Below are positions 45,632 to 55,958 of a stretch of DNA of 64,000 nucleotides, in pieces. Under the pieces are notes generated by a model that saw only the letters and a program-made list of their open reading frames with translations, did not search any database and was not told where the DNA came from. The position numbers and the translations under genes were made by a program. Origin of the DNA: Ascochyta rabiei (lineage: Eukaryota; Ascomycota; Dothideomycetes; Pleosporales; Didymellaceae); contig NC_082414.1 in NCBI RefSeq assembly GCF_004011695.2, positions 1,054,001-1,118,000 of the forward strand, in the 5' to 3' direction. Each line of letters begins with the position of its first letter. Position 1 is the first letter of the stretch.

Positions 45632-46767
45632 CTAACTGTAACCCTGGCGCTTCCTCTCCAGCACCTCGAAGAACGGCTGCTGCTCCTTGGCACATTCTCG
45701 CCCGTCCTTGTCGCAGCCGGGGAAATTGGCCACTAGATTGCCCTCCTTGTACTGCCCGTCCTGGGCATTCGGGCCCGAGACGTAGGCGTTAAGCAGGTTC
45801 TGCGGGACCATGGCGAGCTTGGCGAGAATGGTGCCGTGCCATCTAGAGGGTCGTTAGTTTGATATTCCTCTTCAACAAGTTTTGTCAAGCCAAAATAGAA
45901 CAGGAAAGAAGAAAAACGTACTGCACAATGTGCTCCAGTGCGTGGCTCTCGGCTTTCTGGAAGTTGTAGCTTCGATAGATGGGGTCGAACCAGCTGTCCA
46001 GGAAGAACTTGGCCCACTCGCCGTTGCGCACGACGAAGCTGCTCGGCGCAAGACCCTCCTTGTCCTGCGCAATCACAAAGTCTATCCTGTCGCCCTTCAG
46101 GTTGCCGAACGTCTTGATGACGCTGTCGGGCGGCACAACGGGCGCGTTGGTGATCATGTGTTTCTCGAGCTTCGCAGGCGAGAGGAGGTGGGCTTGGAGG
46201 TCGATCTCGGGCGCCATGATCAGCGCGCTGCTGTCGAGGTACCAGAAGAACGTGGACCCGGGGTGGAGGGTCATGGCGTGGCGGAGGGCGGGGACGCGGG
46301 ACCATGTTTGAGGCGCATTGTTGAGGGGGTACTGGGTCGTGGTGGGGAAGTGCGTCAGGTAGCCTTTGGGTGTGTCAGTATCTCTCGGCCACGTCTACCA
46401 TGTGCATATCTATTCCGGACTTGGTAGGGGACGTACCGTGCTTCTTAGCATAGTCCTCCCTGTTCGCCTTGATCTTCTGCACCCATGCCGGATTTGCCTG
46501 CGGGTCGAGTACGGTGACAATGACTACAGGCGCGCCACTCCCAACGGCGACCTTGGGTATGTTGGCCAGAGGTGTGGAGCGGGAACTCCCGCCTATCCCC
46601 AGAAGCCAGAGCAGTGTGAGGAAGCCCAGCACGGCGCCGACAATCACTCGGGACCTGCTCCGCAGCAGGTTCTTGAACGCAGGCGGTATGAAGGAGGCGT
46701 TCTGGTTGTTCCGCGTGGCGTAGGGCGGGGGCCTCGATGTCTTGCGCGGAGGCATGGCGAAGTGCAT
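45632..46767 (-). CDS. GT34 alpha-1,6-mannosyltransferase subunit (Mnn10/Mnn11 type)
   Basis: Exons 46767-46437, 46363-45922 and 45842-45632 on the minus strand, introns 73 and 79 nt, 327 residues. The start MHFAMPPRKTS matches fungal Mnn11-like proteins, better than the upstream in-frame ATG at 46851. A single membrane anchor (VIVGAVLGFLTLLWLLGIG, about 41-59) makes it a type II Golgi protein. The luminal part has VVIVTVLDP, the YLTHFP block, FFWYLDSSALIM, and AESHALEHIVQWHGTILAKLAMVPQNLLNAY. These belong to the galactosyl/mannosyltransferase GMA12/MNN10 family that builds the N-glycan outer chain. The usual acidic DxD is replaced by LDSSA, as in Mnn11-type subunits. The neighbour gene makes mannose-6-phosphate. 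Confidence 0.88.
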
Positions 46768-47771
46768 GGTGAAGGTGTGGGGCCAGGAGGCCAGGTGTGG
46801 ACGGTTGGGGACGGGAACGAGGGTCGCAGTGGGAGACGGATCGAGGTTCAAACGAATAGGGCTAGGAAATCATGCTTGAGGCTCGACAGACCAACGTGGA
46901 GGAGCAGCGATCGCTTGTCTCAGAACCGCCTAGATGACATGTGTCGCGGGATAGGGACAAATTATACACGCGGTTGCGGAGACTTGGCAGTAGCGGGAGT
47001 GAGACCCTTGCTTCGATGCGCTACTAGTGCCCATTCAATACGGTGCTCGCCAGCTGCTGGTATATACGCATGCCGCCCGTCTGCACGCCCTACTCGAGGA
47101 GCGCTGCTCAGTTGCTTGTTCACGACGACGTCAATATCACATGATTTCGAGGACTGGTCGTCTTCACCCTCAATGCGTCGAGTCGAGCCTCACCGCGAAC
47201 CCCTGCCGAGGACGACCGGTGCGCAGGCCACCATCTTCTCTCAGCTTGAAGAATATTCACTTGGTCATGCAAGCACGGTACACTCAGTGGCTTCAGACGG
47301 CTGCTCTGTCAGCGCAGTCAGCCTCGTGGCTCTATTTTCTAAAATGCCAAGACTGGAGATGCTCCGTGTCCGTTCCCAAAGTCCTTCACCTTGGCACAGG
47401 GCTGGCGGGAGATCACCAAGCGCTCCGCTGGAGCTCTTCGGCGGATAACCGGGTACACAATCTTTCAGAGTCCTCACCTCCAACGTCACACTTCACGCGG
47501 TAGTCTCATCGTGGCTCCTCTGCAGCTTAGAAATAGCACATACCCGCTATGACGTCGCAGTACTGTCACCATCCGCTCTCAAAGAACTGCATATATCCAC
47601 AGCTCCGTCGCATTGTAATCTACAACAAACTCGACATTCAAACTTTGTTCTTGATAATCTGTTCCCGGCCTTCGAACCAAAATCGTCGTCGCATTGCAAT
47701 CTACAACAAACACGACATACAATCTTGCTTCTTGAAACCCCATTTTTGATCTTCGAAGCAAAACAAGCAAC
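46768..47771. promoter_or_regulatory. divergent region between mannosyltransferase gene and PMI40
   Basis: 1.0 kb between divergent starts, with an 81-bp tandem duplication at its PMI40 end. Other frames here lack domain features. Confidence 0.6.
47606..47767 (+). repeat. 81-bp imperfect tandem duplication in PMI40 leader
   Basis: Copy 1 (47606-47686) and copy 2 (47687-47767) share CGTCGCATTG, AATCTACAACAAAC, CGACAT, TCTTGA and CTTCGAA-CAAAA blocks, diverging most in the middle. Copy 2 ends 4 nt before the PMI40 ATG. It contains no ATG, so leader length changes without adding upstream starts. Confidence 0.85.
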
Positions 47772-49093
47772 ATGGTCAACAAGGTCATTCAATTGTCTTG
47801 CGGGTGTAACGAATACCCCTGGGGCCGCTCTGGTCGCGAATCGATTGCAGCAACACTCTGTGAGAAGACGCCAGGCAATGGCTTCAAGCTTGACGAGAGC
47901 AAGCCTTACGCTGAAATGTAAGTTCGGAGGCACAGAACTGCATAGCTGAGCACTAACCAGACCAGGTGGATGGGCACATACCCAACATTACCGTCATACG
48001 TTCTCGAGACCAAGGAAAACCTCCAAGACGTCCTCGACAAGCACTCAGACGAGCTTATTGGACAGCAAGTCATAAAGAAGTTCGGTCACACAAAGCTACC
48101 TTATCTGCCCAAGGTCTTGTCGATAGCAAAGGCATTGCCCCTGCAGCTACACCCAGTACGTGTATCCGCAGATTGAGATTGCTTCATCCCTGACGGCCTC
48201 TCCAGAATAAGGACCTCGCTGCAAAGCTACACGCAAAAGACCCCGAACAGTTTACCGATGCCAACCACAAGCCTGAGATCGCACTGGCGCTCGGACCTTT
48301 CGAGGCCTTCGTCGGCTTCAAGCCATTGGCGGATATCCAGAAGCTGATGGAGCTCGAGCCTCTTCAAAAGTTCCTTCCAGAGACTAAGAAGCCAGTCTTC
48401 GACGACCAGATTCTCAAGCATGTTGTCGAGACTATGCTCAAAGCATCCGAGGAGGACGTGCGCAAGACGAACGACGCCCTTCGGAAGCTCCCCAAAGAGA
48501 AATTCGGCACGGCAACCTACATCCCAGAGCTCATCCCCCGTCTTTCGGAGCAGTACGACAAGGCTGACAATGGTACTCTTGTCGCGCTCGCCACTATGAA
48601 CTACATGCAACTCAACGAGGGCGACAGTATCTACATTCCAGCTGACGGCATTCACGCATACTTATCTGGCAACATCATCGAGTGCATGGCACGATCCGAC
48701 AATGTTCTCAACACCGGCTTCTGCCCTCGCGCTGATCGCAACAATGTCGACACATTTATCGGCTGTCTGACGTTCAACCCACACGACACCAGCGAAGCAC
48801 TCCTCAAGCCACGGATGTTCGATGGCAGCAAGAACGGCAACACCCAGATCTACGCACCACCAATGAGCGAGTTCAACATGCTCGTGACTACTCTTGGTGA
48901 TGGTGAGAGCGACACAGTCCGTGCGATCAACGGCCCCAGCGTCATGATCTTGACCGAGGGCGAGGGTACGCTGAAAGCAGATGGCAAGGAACACAAGTTG
49001 AGCGAGGGCTACATCTTCTTCATTGGTCAGGGAACCGAGTTGGAGTTTTCGGCTACTAAGAAGCTGAAGGCATTCACGGCTCATGCCGAGTAA
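47772..49093 (+). CDS. PMI40: mannose-6-phosphate isomerase, type I
   Basis: Exons 47772-47917, 47966-48155 and 48206-49093, introns 48 and 50 nt, 407 residues. The zinc enzyme interconverts fructose-6-phosphate and mannose-6-phosphate, feeding GDP-mannose for glycosylation and cell wall. The start MVNKVIQLSCGCNEYPWG is typical. Zinc ligands match the family: Gln and His in LPLQLHPNK (about 109 and 111), Glu in NHKPEIAL (about 136) and His in DGIHAYLSG (about 262). NLNTGFCPRADRNNVDT-type sequence (VLNTGFCPRADRNNVDT) and the C-terminal jelly-roll follow. Both introns split the metal-site region and are set by conserved joins (AEM|WMGTYP, LHP|NKDLA). Confidence 0.96.
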
Positions 49094-49561
49094 GAGGCGG
49101 TTTTGAGGCTGAGTACTGAAGTACGCCCTACGGGCATGACGTTACGACCGATTGGAGGACTTACGACTACTAAAGCTTTCTCCGCACACGGTAGATACGA
49201 ATGTATACCATTGTAACTTGTTTAAGAGACTGCGCCTATGGCTTTATAGTCTTGTACCCGGTATTGCGGATCCGGCTTTGCCGTCCCCCACATCATCCTT
49301 GTTCCCCCGCACTTTGTCCATGCATCCCTATTCTGCATGCCCCTCATCACGGGGCTATAAAACCACGATGGAAGTGCACTTGTTTATGCCCCGGGCAGTG
49401 CGTGACCGAACTGATTTGCAGCTCCTCAATCGATTCGTCTCGCACCATCAACACAATAAGTGACTGCGTTTTGACGCTCCAACGCGGAACAAGGCCTTGG
49501 CACTTCTGCTTAAAAGCTCTAGAGCAATCACTGTTGAATCTGTTGTTACTCAGCTCTTGTC
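49094..49561. other. gap between PMI40 and F-box-like gene
   Basis: 468 bp with the PMI40 3' flank and the next gene's promoter. Nothing distinctive beyond C-rich stretches. Confidence 0.55.
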
Positions 49562-51067
49562 ATGGCTTCAACCTTGCCTAAAAGAGATTCGATGGAGGCG
49601 AGTGTCGAAACACCACTCTCTACGAAGCCCTCGAGCCCTCGCCTTGACGCAGCTCAATCCAAGAAGAAGATCAGCCTCACTGCCCTCCCGCCCTTGGTCC
49701 GCAATACGATCTACAAGTACGCACTCGATACCGAGCTCGTCAACACCGGCCTACCAAACGTATCTTACACCCACTCTCTCGATAACGCCACGGGACTGTT
49801 GAAGTTCAAGGCCTCGAGACCCCCATTTCCTGTGGAGACCGGCTTGTTCTACGTAAACAAGCTGATCAGTAAAGAAGCACTTCACTTCTTCTACTCCTCG
49901 AATCTCTTCGCACGCTTTAGCATCGCAACCTCCGATGCCCGACACGCAAAGACAATGCTGGTAGATTCCGGTATCCTGTTCGCTCCGTGTACACCTTCAG
50001 CGCTAGATGCCAGCACACTCCATGCTCTCGATATCTCCCTTGTCGAAAAAGAGAGCACCAAGAAGCGAGCGAGTGTCATGTTTCCAGCTCAGTATCTCCC
50101 ACGTCTGATTAACTTCCTCCGTGAAGCCGGCCAAGTGACAAAGTCATGGGGGGCTACGCGTGCGCTGCACCTCTCCATTCTGAACGCATACGACTTCCCC
50201 ATTTCAAGACTACAAGGCGACCTCCTAGAAGGCTTCCGTGTCCTCAAGACCTTCTCCTCAGTCACTGTCTCCCCACACCATACTCTCCCTCACTACGCCG
50301 CCGGCCTCAGCACATCCATGACGACCAAGTCATTCGAAATCCAGCAATGGCTCAGCACCGTCACCGAGCTCGCCGACCTCTCCGATGCTGCACGAGTCAC
50401 GACCGAGAACGGCGCTGCGAACTATACACTGAGCGTTGAGTATGCACAGTCTGTCATCATCGCGCTGACATACGGGTTCCTCACATCCGCCGAGCAAATC
50501 CACGGGCCGGAGCATGCGGAAGACACATTCAAAGCCATCCAACGTCTCCGATGGCGCGTGGAGCTAGGTCTCGGTATCACGCTGAGCTTGATGCACAAGG
50601 AGTTGGATACGCATAAAGACTGGCTCAGAGACACGAGCCTGCCTGCGGAGAAGAGGCGAGAAGCCGCAAAGGACCTGATGCTCGCTGAGTCGAGCATCTC
50701 CAAGGCGCTGAGCCTGGCCACCGACTCTCCTTCTCCGGCTTCGAATCCGTGGTATCTCTCCCTTCCCGTCGAACTCATCCCCCCGAACAAGCCAAACTGG
50801 TTCTCTGAGCAGGACCGCGCGCAGACGTGGTATGCATTAGGCGTTGTTCACACTTCTCTTGGAGAATACCTCTTTGCGGCCGGTGCGTTTGAGCGAGCGT
50901 TAAGCATGTGGGGATCGAGAGAAGGAATGGAGAAAGTCGAGGCAGCATTTGAGAAGGCGAGGATGGGGATCGAGAGCGATAGGGAGGGCATGTTCAAAGG
51001 ACGTGTTCAGCCTGGAAGCGGACTGAGAGGCGCTGCTAAGATCGCTGCGAGCAAGCTTGAAGAGTGA
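49562..51067 (+). CDS. F-box/2EXR-like N-terminus with TPR-like C-terminus, unknown function
   Basis: Single exon, 501 residues. The segment ISLTALPPLVRNTIYKYALD resembles the LPxELRNxIY motif that opens many fungal F-box-like and 2EXR proteins. The next 200 residues fit the loosely conserved body of that group (LFYVNKLISKEALHFFYSSN). The C-terminal part has TPR-like helices (WYALGVVHTSLGEYLFAAGAFERALSMWG) and ends basic. If the N-terminus is an F-box it would recruit an SCF ligase, but the motif is partial and no substrate can be inferred. Codon use is like the neighbouring housekeeping genes. Confidence 0.72.
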   Translation: MASTLPKRDSMEASVETPLSTKPSSPRLDAAQSKKKISLTALPPLVRNTIYKYALDTELVNTGLPNVSYTHSLDNATGLLKFKASRPPFPVETGLFYVNKLISKEALHFFYSSNLFARFSIATSDARHAKTMLVDSGILFAPCTPSALDASTLHALDISLVEKESTKKRASVMFPAQYLPRLINFLREAGQVTKSWGATRALHLSILNAYDFPISRLQGDLLEGFRVLKTFSSVTVSPHHTLPHYAAGLSTSMTTKSFEIQQWLSTVTELADLSDAARVTTENGAANYTLSVEYAQSVIIALTYGFLTSAEQIHGPEHAEDTFKAIQRLRWRVELGLGITLSLMHKELDTHKDWLRDTSLPAEKRREAAKDLMLAESSISKALSLATDSPSPASNPWYLSLPVELIPPNKPNWFSEQDRAQTWYALGVVHTSLGEYLFAAGAFERALSMWGSREGMEKVEAAFEKARMGIESDREGMFKGRVQPGSGLRGAAKIAASKLEE

Positions 51068-52307
51068 GTGGTGGCATACTGAGGTTTGGGCATGTAGACA
51101 TCCTTGGGTATGAATCTAAGTCCACGACAAGGCAACACACCCTGTCGCATTGATAAACTTGAGTCGATGCCATTTCTTCCCTTTGCCTTCTCCAGTACAA
51201 CACTAAGACTCACATATATCCTCACTTTAGGCTGGCAGCTCATGCAAGCTTCTATCAGCTCCCTGTATACAGCTGCCACTCCCTTGCCCGTCATCTGCTT
51301 CTCCCAATACATTCGCTGCTTGCACAGTCGATGACATCCATGTCTTCTCCTTCAACATTCCAGCTCAATTGTTCGAAAAGCTAAGAGTTGAATACACGTC
51401 TCTGTGATTGGCTTGAATGTACAAGTGGGGCCACCAGCACGCTAATCTGGGAGGAACTGGACGTTAATGAAACGGTCAACACCCTCACGTTCCCTTCATA
51501 CAGTGCTTTGGCATGGACGGATCGTTAACCTTCCTTCGCTTGACATGGGAAAAATCAGGCATAGTAGCCGTCTGGATTTTTTTGTGTCGGCTCATATCCT
51601 CGGTGACGCCCTTGCCGCCAAATCAGAGGGTAACGATCCGTTCAGGGAGAGCACTGTAAATGTTGCTCTGTATACAATGCGCTGCAGGGCTGTAACGCCC
51701 CGAAAAATGTATAGGGCCATTGCTGAGCAGCTTTACGCAGTAGACACCAGTCTCAAGCGTTCTGGCAAGCGAAAGCGAGAGCGAGAACAACGTGAAAAGC
51801 AAGATAGCATGTTTCTTCATCGTGTCCACTGAAGACGATCAACAACCGTGTGGTGTAAGCCTTGAAACCGGTGTCCAATTCCAAAGGCCGGTCTTAATAA
51901 GTAGAGTTGCATCGACGCGAGGAACCACTCAATTGCGCGAAATCGATGCAAATGACGATATGCTTGGCGCGTCGCATGGTCCAACACCTCCACGGCCCAT
52001 ACTTACGAAATGTTCCCATCTCTTTGCGTGATGTCGGCTAGACGTGTTTTACAGGGGCCGATGCAAAGAGTTTGCATCCATACCTCCACTCAGTCCGCAT
52101 GATGTGATTCTATGTTACCTTTTGGGCCATTAAGCGGTGTCAGTGGCATGGGCGAACGGTGGGTCTGACGCCTCCCACTATAATAGGGGATGCTTTTATG
52201 TACGTACGGTATTCTCTGGTTCACAAGAATGTAAACTCTACGACACCACGTCTCTCAGTTCCACACAGCGACGCAGGAGTGATCGAAGCGTCGATCAGAC
52301 TGGACTA
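51068..52307. promoter_or_regulatory. intergenic upstream of MFS transporter
   Basis: 1.24 kb. A TATAAT-like element at 52179-52184 lies 124 bp before the transporter ATG. A 121-codon frame (51467-51832) with a Lys/Arg/Glu-rich end has no recognised domain; probably chance. Confidence 0.5.
52179..52184 (+). promoter_or_regulatory. TATA-like element of MFS gene
   Basis: TATAAT in an otherwise GC-balanced stretch, 124 bp upstream of the start codon at 52308. Confidence 0.35.
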
Positions 52308-54781
52308 ATGTCAAGGGCAAATATGTCTTTCTATCCTCCAGCCACATCATCAACGCCCGCAAGGTCGAATACTCCCGACCAGTATGATCGAGATTCAACG
52401 GGCGACATCGATGGCAAACAACCAGTGAAGGAGACAGCCACCGTTACGAACCTAGCAACAGCTGAGACACAGCTGATGGAAGCAGCGTTGGGAGACTACA
52501 TTCTGCGCCTTCTGAGAATCAGAAAGGGAAAGAGGACGGATATATATGATCTCGATGCGGTATGTGCCAGCTCGCAGTGGGGAATATCGGTATGGCATAC
52601 TAACAAGGGCCTAGGTTGCGACGCAATCAAGCATTTGGGATTCTGAGAATGTAGAGGAGCTAAAGAGCCTCCATATACACCCGCAATGGGAAAACTGGTC
52701 TGCGTTTGACCCCAGTTTCCGCTGGAGTTGGCGGGAGGAGAATGCAGTACGGCGAAAGGTGGACTGGAAGATCATGGTAACGACCCACCTGCAAGAAAGG
52801 TGCTCCGACAGAAACTGACACTCATAGATTTGGGTCTGCATCATGTTTGCGGCTCTGAACATTGATCGTAACAACATCAGTAATGCGGTGTCTGACAACA
52901 TGCTGGACGACATCAACATCACTCGAAGCGATTATGTCAGTTTCTCTTCCCTGCTAAGGGCAACGTTTCTGACTGCAAATAGAACCTTGGTCAAACCATC
53001 TCACGTGTCGGTTTCCTCGTTGCCGAACTACCTTCGCAGTTGATCTCGAAGCGGTCAGTATGCTTGGAGAGACGGTCAATGACACAACTGACATTCACAG
53101 TATTGGTCCGGATCTATGGATCCCAATACAGATCTGTATCTTTAGCCTCATATCTGCAATGCAGTTCTTTCTGAAGGGTCGAGCGTCTTTTCTCGCTACC
53201 AGATATCTGATCGCTACGTTTCAGGGTGGCTTCATCCCGTGAGTCGCAACGTACGTTTGAGAGGTTTATGCATCAATAGCTGACGTACAAAAGTGAAGTT
53301 ATTCTTTACCTCAGCTACTTCTACACTGGTAAAAATTTGCCCATTCGATTAGCATGGTTCTGGATGTCCTCTCAGCTGGGTATGTTTTGCAGCACTGCGT
53401 TGCTTAGGCGTAGACTTTTTACTGACCCTACTCGCAGTTGATATCGGTGTTGGTTTTGCCGCAGTCGGGTTGGTCTCCATGCGTGGTATTCTAGGCTATG
53501 AGGGCTGGCGTTGGTTGTTTTTGATTGAGTGAGTTCCAATCAAGCATAGCTTACACACTACTAACAAAAAACAGAGGAATGTTCACATTCACTGTTGGCC
53601 TTGCGTCTTTCTTCCTGATGCCGCAGTGCCCGACAAAAACGAAGAGCTGGTTGTTTCCTAAGGGATACTTCAACGAGAAGGAACAGAAGATCGTTGTAAA
53701 CTCAGGTAAGCTGCCTCGGCAACAGTACCGATGTACGTGATCTGACTTCGCTGCTCAGTAATCCGAGACGATCCCCATAAAGGTGGTATGTACAACCGAC
53801 AAGGTCTTTCGGTCCGCCAGATCTGGAAATGCTCCAAGGACTACGATATGTGGCCACTGTATGCATTGGGCCTGTTGTTTGGCATCCCGAAATATCCAGT
53901 GTCGCAGTATTTGACACTTTCTTTCCGCGATCTGGGATTCAACGTCATCCAGTCAAACTTGCTGTCGATTCCGTACATCGTCGGCTCCAGTATTACCATG
54001 CTTCTGATTACTGCGTTCAGTGAACTGGTCAGCAATCGAAGCTTCGTGTCCATGGCAGAAGACGCTTGGCTGCTGCCCTGTTTCGTAGCTTTAATCGCGC
54101 TGAAGGATCCGATCAGTGGCTGGGCTTATTTTGCGATCTCGACTGTTTTGCTATCCTTCCCATAGTAAGCAACGTACGGATGGCTTCGAGATCAAAAAGC
54201 TGACCAAAGATAGCACCCACCCCATACAGGTCACCTGGACAAGTCGCAATGCTGGCTCTGTACAAAATCGAACCGTCTCCGCCTCGTAGGATAAATTACG
54301 TTCACCAGGTTGATATAGATTCTGCTAACTTATGTTCAGGTTGTACAACATGTTTGTCCAAGTGAGCGGAATGATTGGCGCCAACAGTAAGCTGTTAGGC
54401 TCTTCAAAGGCGGATGAACGCTGCTGACAGCTCTCAGTCTACCAACCCACCGATGCGCCACGATACTTCAAAGCCAACAAGGGTCTTCTCGTCGTATGCG
54501 TATGGGTGTGTGTAAGTAACTCCCTTTCTGCGCTATGGTAAGTGTTCTTCACAGAGACTAATCACATGCACAGCTTGTTCAATACCCTGGAACTTACTTC
54601 TACTACCAATGGAGAAATAAGACGAAGGCTAAGAAGTGGGATGCATTGACTGAAGAGGAGAAAGACAGTTACAGCACAACTACAAAGGATGAGGGGAACA
54701 AACGGTAAGTGCTTTGTTCTTTCCACACAAAGCCATTCTGTCTGACAGTGTGACAGCCTTGATTTCCGCTTCGCTACCTAG
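52308..54781 (+). CDS. MFS transporter, DAL5/anion:cation symporter family
   Basis: Fourteen exons: 52308-52559, 52615-52776, 52828-52935, 52983-53053, 53101-53238, 53294-53379, 53438-53528, 53575-53705, 53759-54164, 54214-54285, 54340-54386, 54438-54511, 54574-54704 and 54757-54781. All 13 introns are 46-62 nt with GT-AG ends; frame is kept throughout, giving 597 residues. Family signatures: RRKVDWKIM, FAALNIDRNNISNAVSDNML, NLGQTISRVGFLVAELPSQ, GWRWLFLIEG, MYNRQGLS, and the C-terminal QYPGTYFYYQWRN ending KRLDFRFAT. About twelve membrane spans are expected. Relatives carry allantoate, pantothenate, nicotinate or similar anions; substrate unknown. It is the most intron-dense gene in the window. 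A possible second start lies five codons downstream. Confidence 0.92.
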
Positions 54782-55958
54782 TCAATGCCCGAGGTTAGCA
54801 GGCAGTGCACTGGATGCTGAGATTGCCCCCTTCACATGAGCTTCTCCGGGGGTTGGTGACGTAAGCCTATTAGACACCGTAATGCAGCTTGGTCGGCACT
54901 GCAGGGCTACACGTTACAAATTTACTCAAGGGTGTATAAATAAGATTCTCTAGCAATACTAACATGAGAATGAAAAGGACTGAAAATGCGTAACGAATAA
55001 CATTGTCTGGTGATGCAGCGAGTTGCATGCTTGCAAGCCGACGTCGACGTCAAGTAAGTGGTGCCTAGAATGGCACTCGCACTGACATGGGTGCCGAAAA
55101 GCTGCGAAACCGTGGCTTGGTGCGACCTCGTGGTTTTCGCGCCTGGACTGCTTGACAAGCAAGTTTGCACGTTACACTGAGTCCGGTTCACCAACCTTCG
55201 CAGCTTCATTCTGTTGTTCCGCTCCTGGATAGGTTCGCTTTCGCATAGTCATGCATACATTCCTGCTATTGTGTCACCAGACTCAAACACTCGCGGTGCT
55301 ACAACCAGAAACTCAATGGTTCTTTCAGTCTACTCCTGGTCGACCGTGCCATGTGTGCTGAGAGTTCAAAGGGCCGGTAATAGCTCGGGTGGTCGTAGCT
55401 GATGCAGAGCGTCGATCGAGGCCTGCATGACACACAACCTCCGTCCACCAAAGTGTTTACTCTACATGCACGTTGCATCTCCAGCCCATAGTCATGCGAG
55501 CGTCGCTGATTGTGGAGATTCACTTCTTTTGATTCTGCACGCTCCGGTGATCCGATAGGAGGGGTTTGGCGGCAAAACCTCTATCCGGTGACACAGCATG
55601 TTTCCCACAATCACCTCCTGCACGTCTCCAACAGCACCTCTGCAACCGAGGAGGCACAATGGGTTGAATACGTACGCGACTTCATTTAGAGCCTTGTTGA
55701 CGAGACGGTAGTGGCAGCGGCGCCGTGATCGACAGGCACCATACCCTTTCATTACTAGTCCCCGAGCAAGCGATCCTGCGTTTGGAACCACATCGCTTGA
55801 CCATCAAGACCGTATTCTCCGTGTTGTGTGTTTCACGCAGATCACGGAGCCTTTCCACCTAGGGCTGTGGGGAGTCCTCCGGAAGGTCGGACGACAGCAA
55901 CGTTAAATATGGCTAAGTCGAAGTGTTCACGAACCACCATCACACATCGTCGAACACC
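54782..55958. other. gap between MFS and P450 genes
   Basis: 1.18 kb between two same-strand genes. No supportable gene; short frames on both strands lack features. Confidence 0.55.

Noticed and set aside
51467..51832. 121-codon plus-strand frame
   Set aside because: No domain; the basic end derives from a purine-rich tract.
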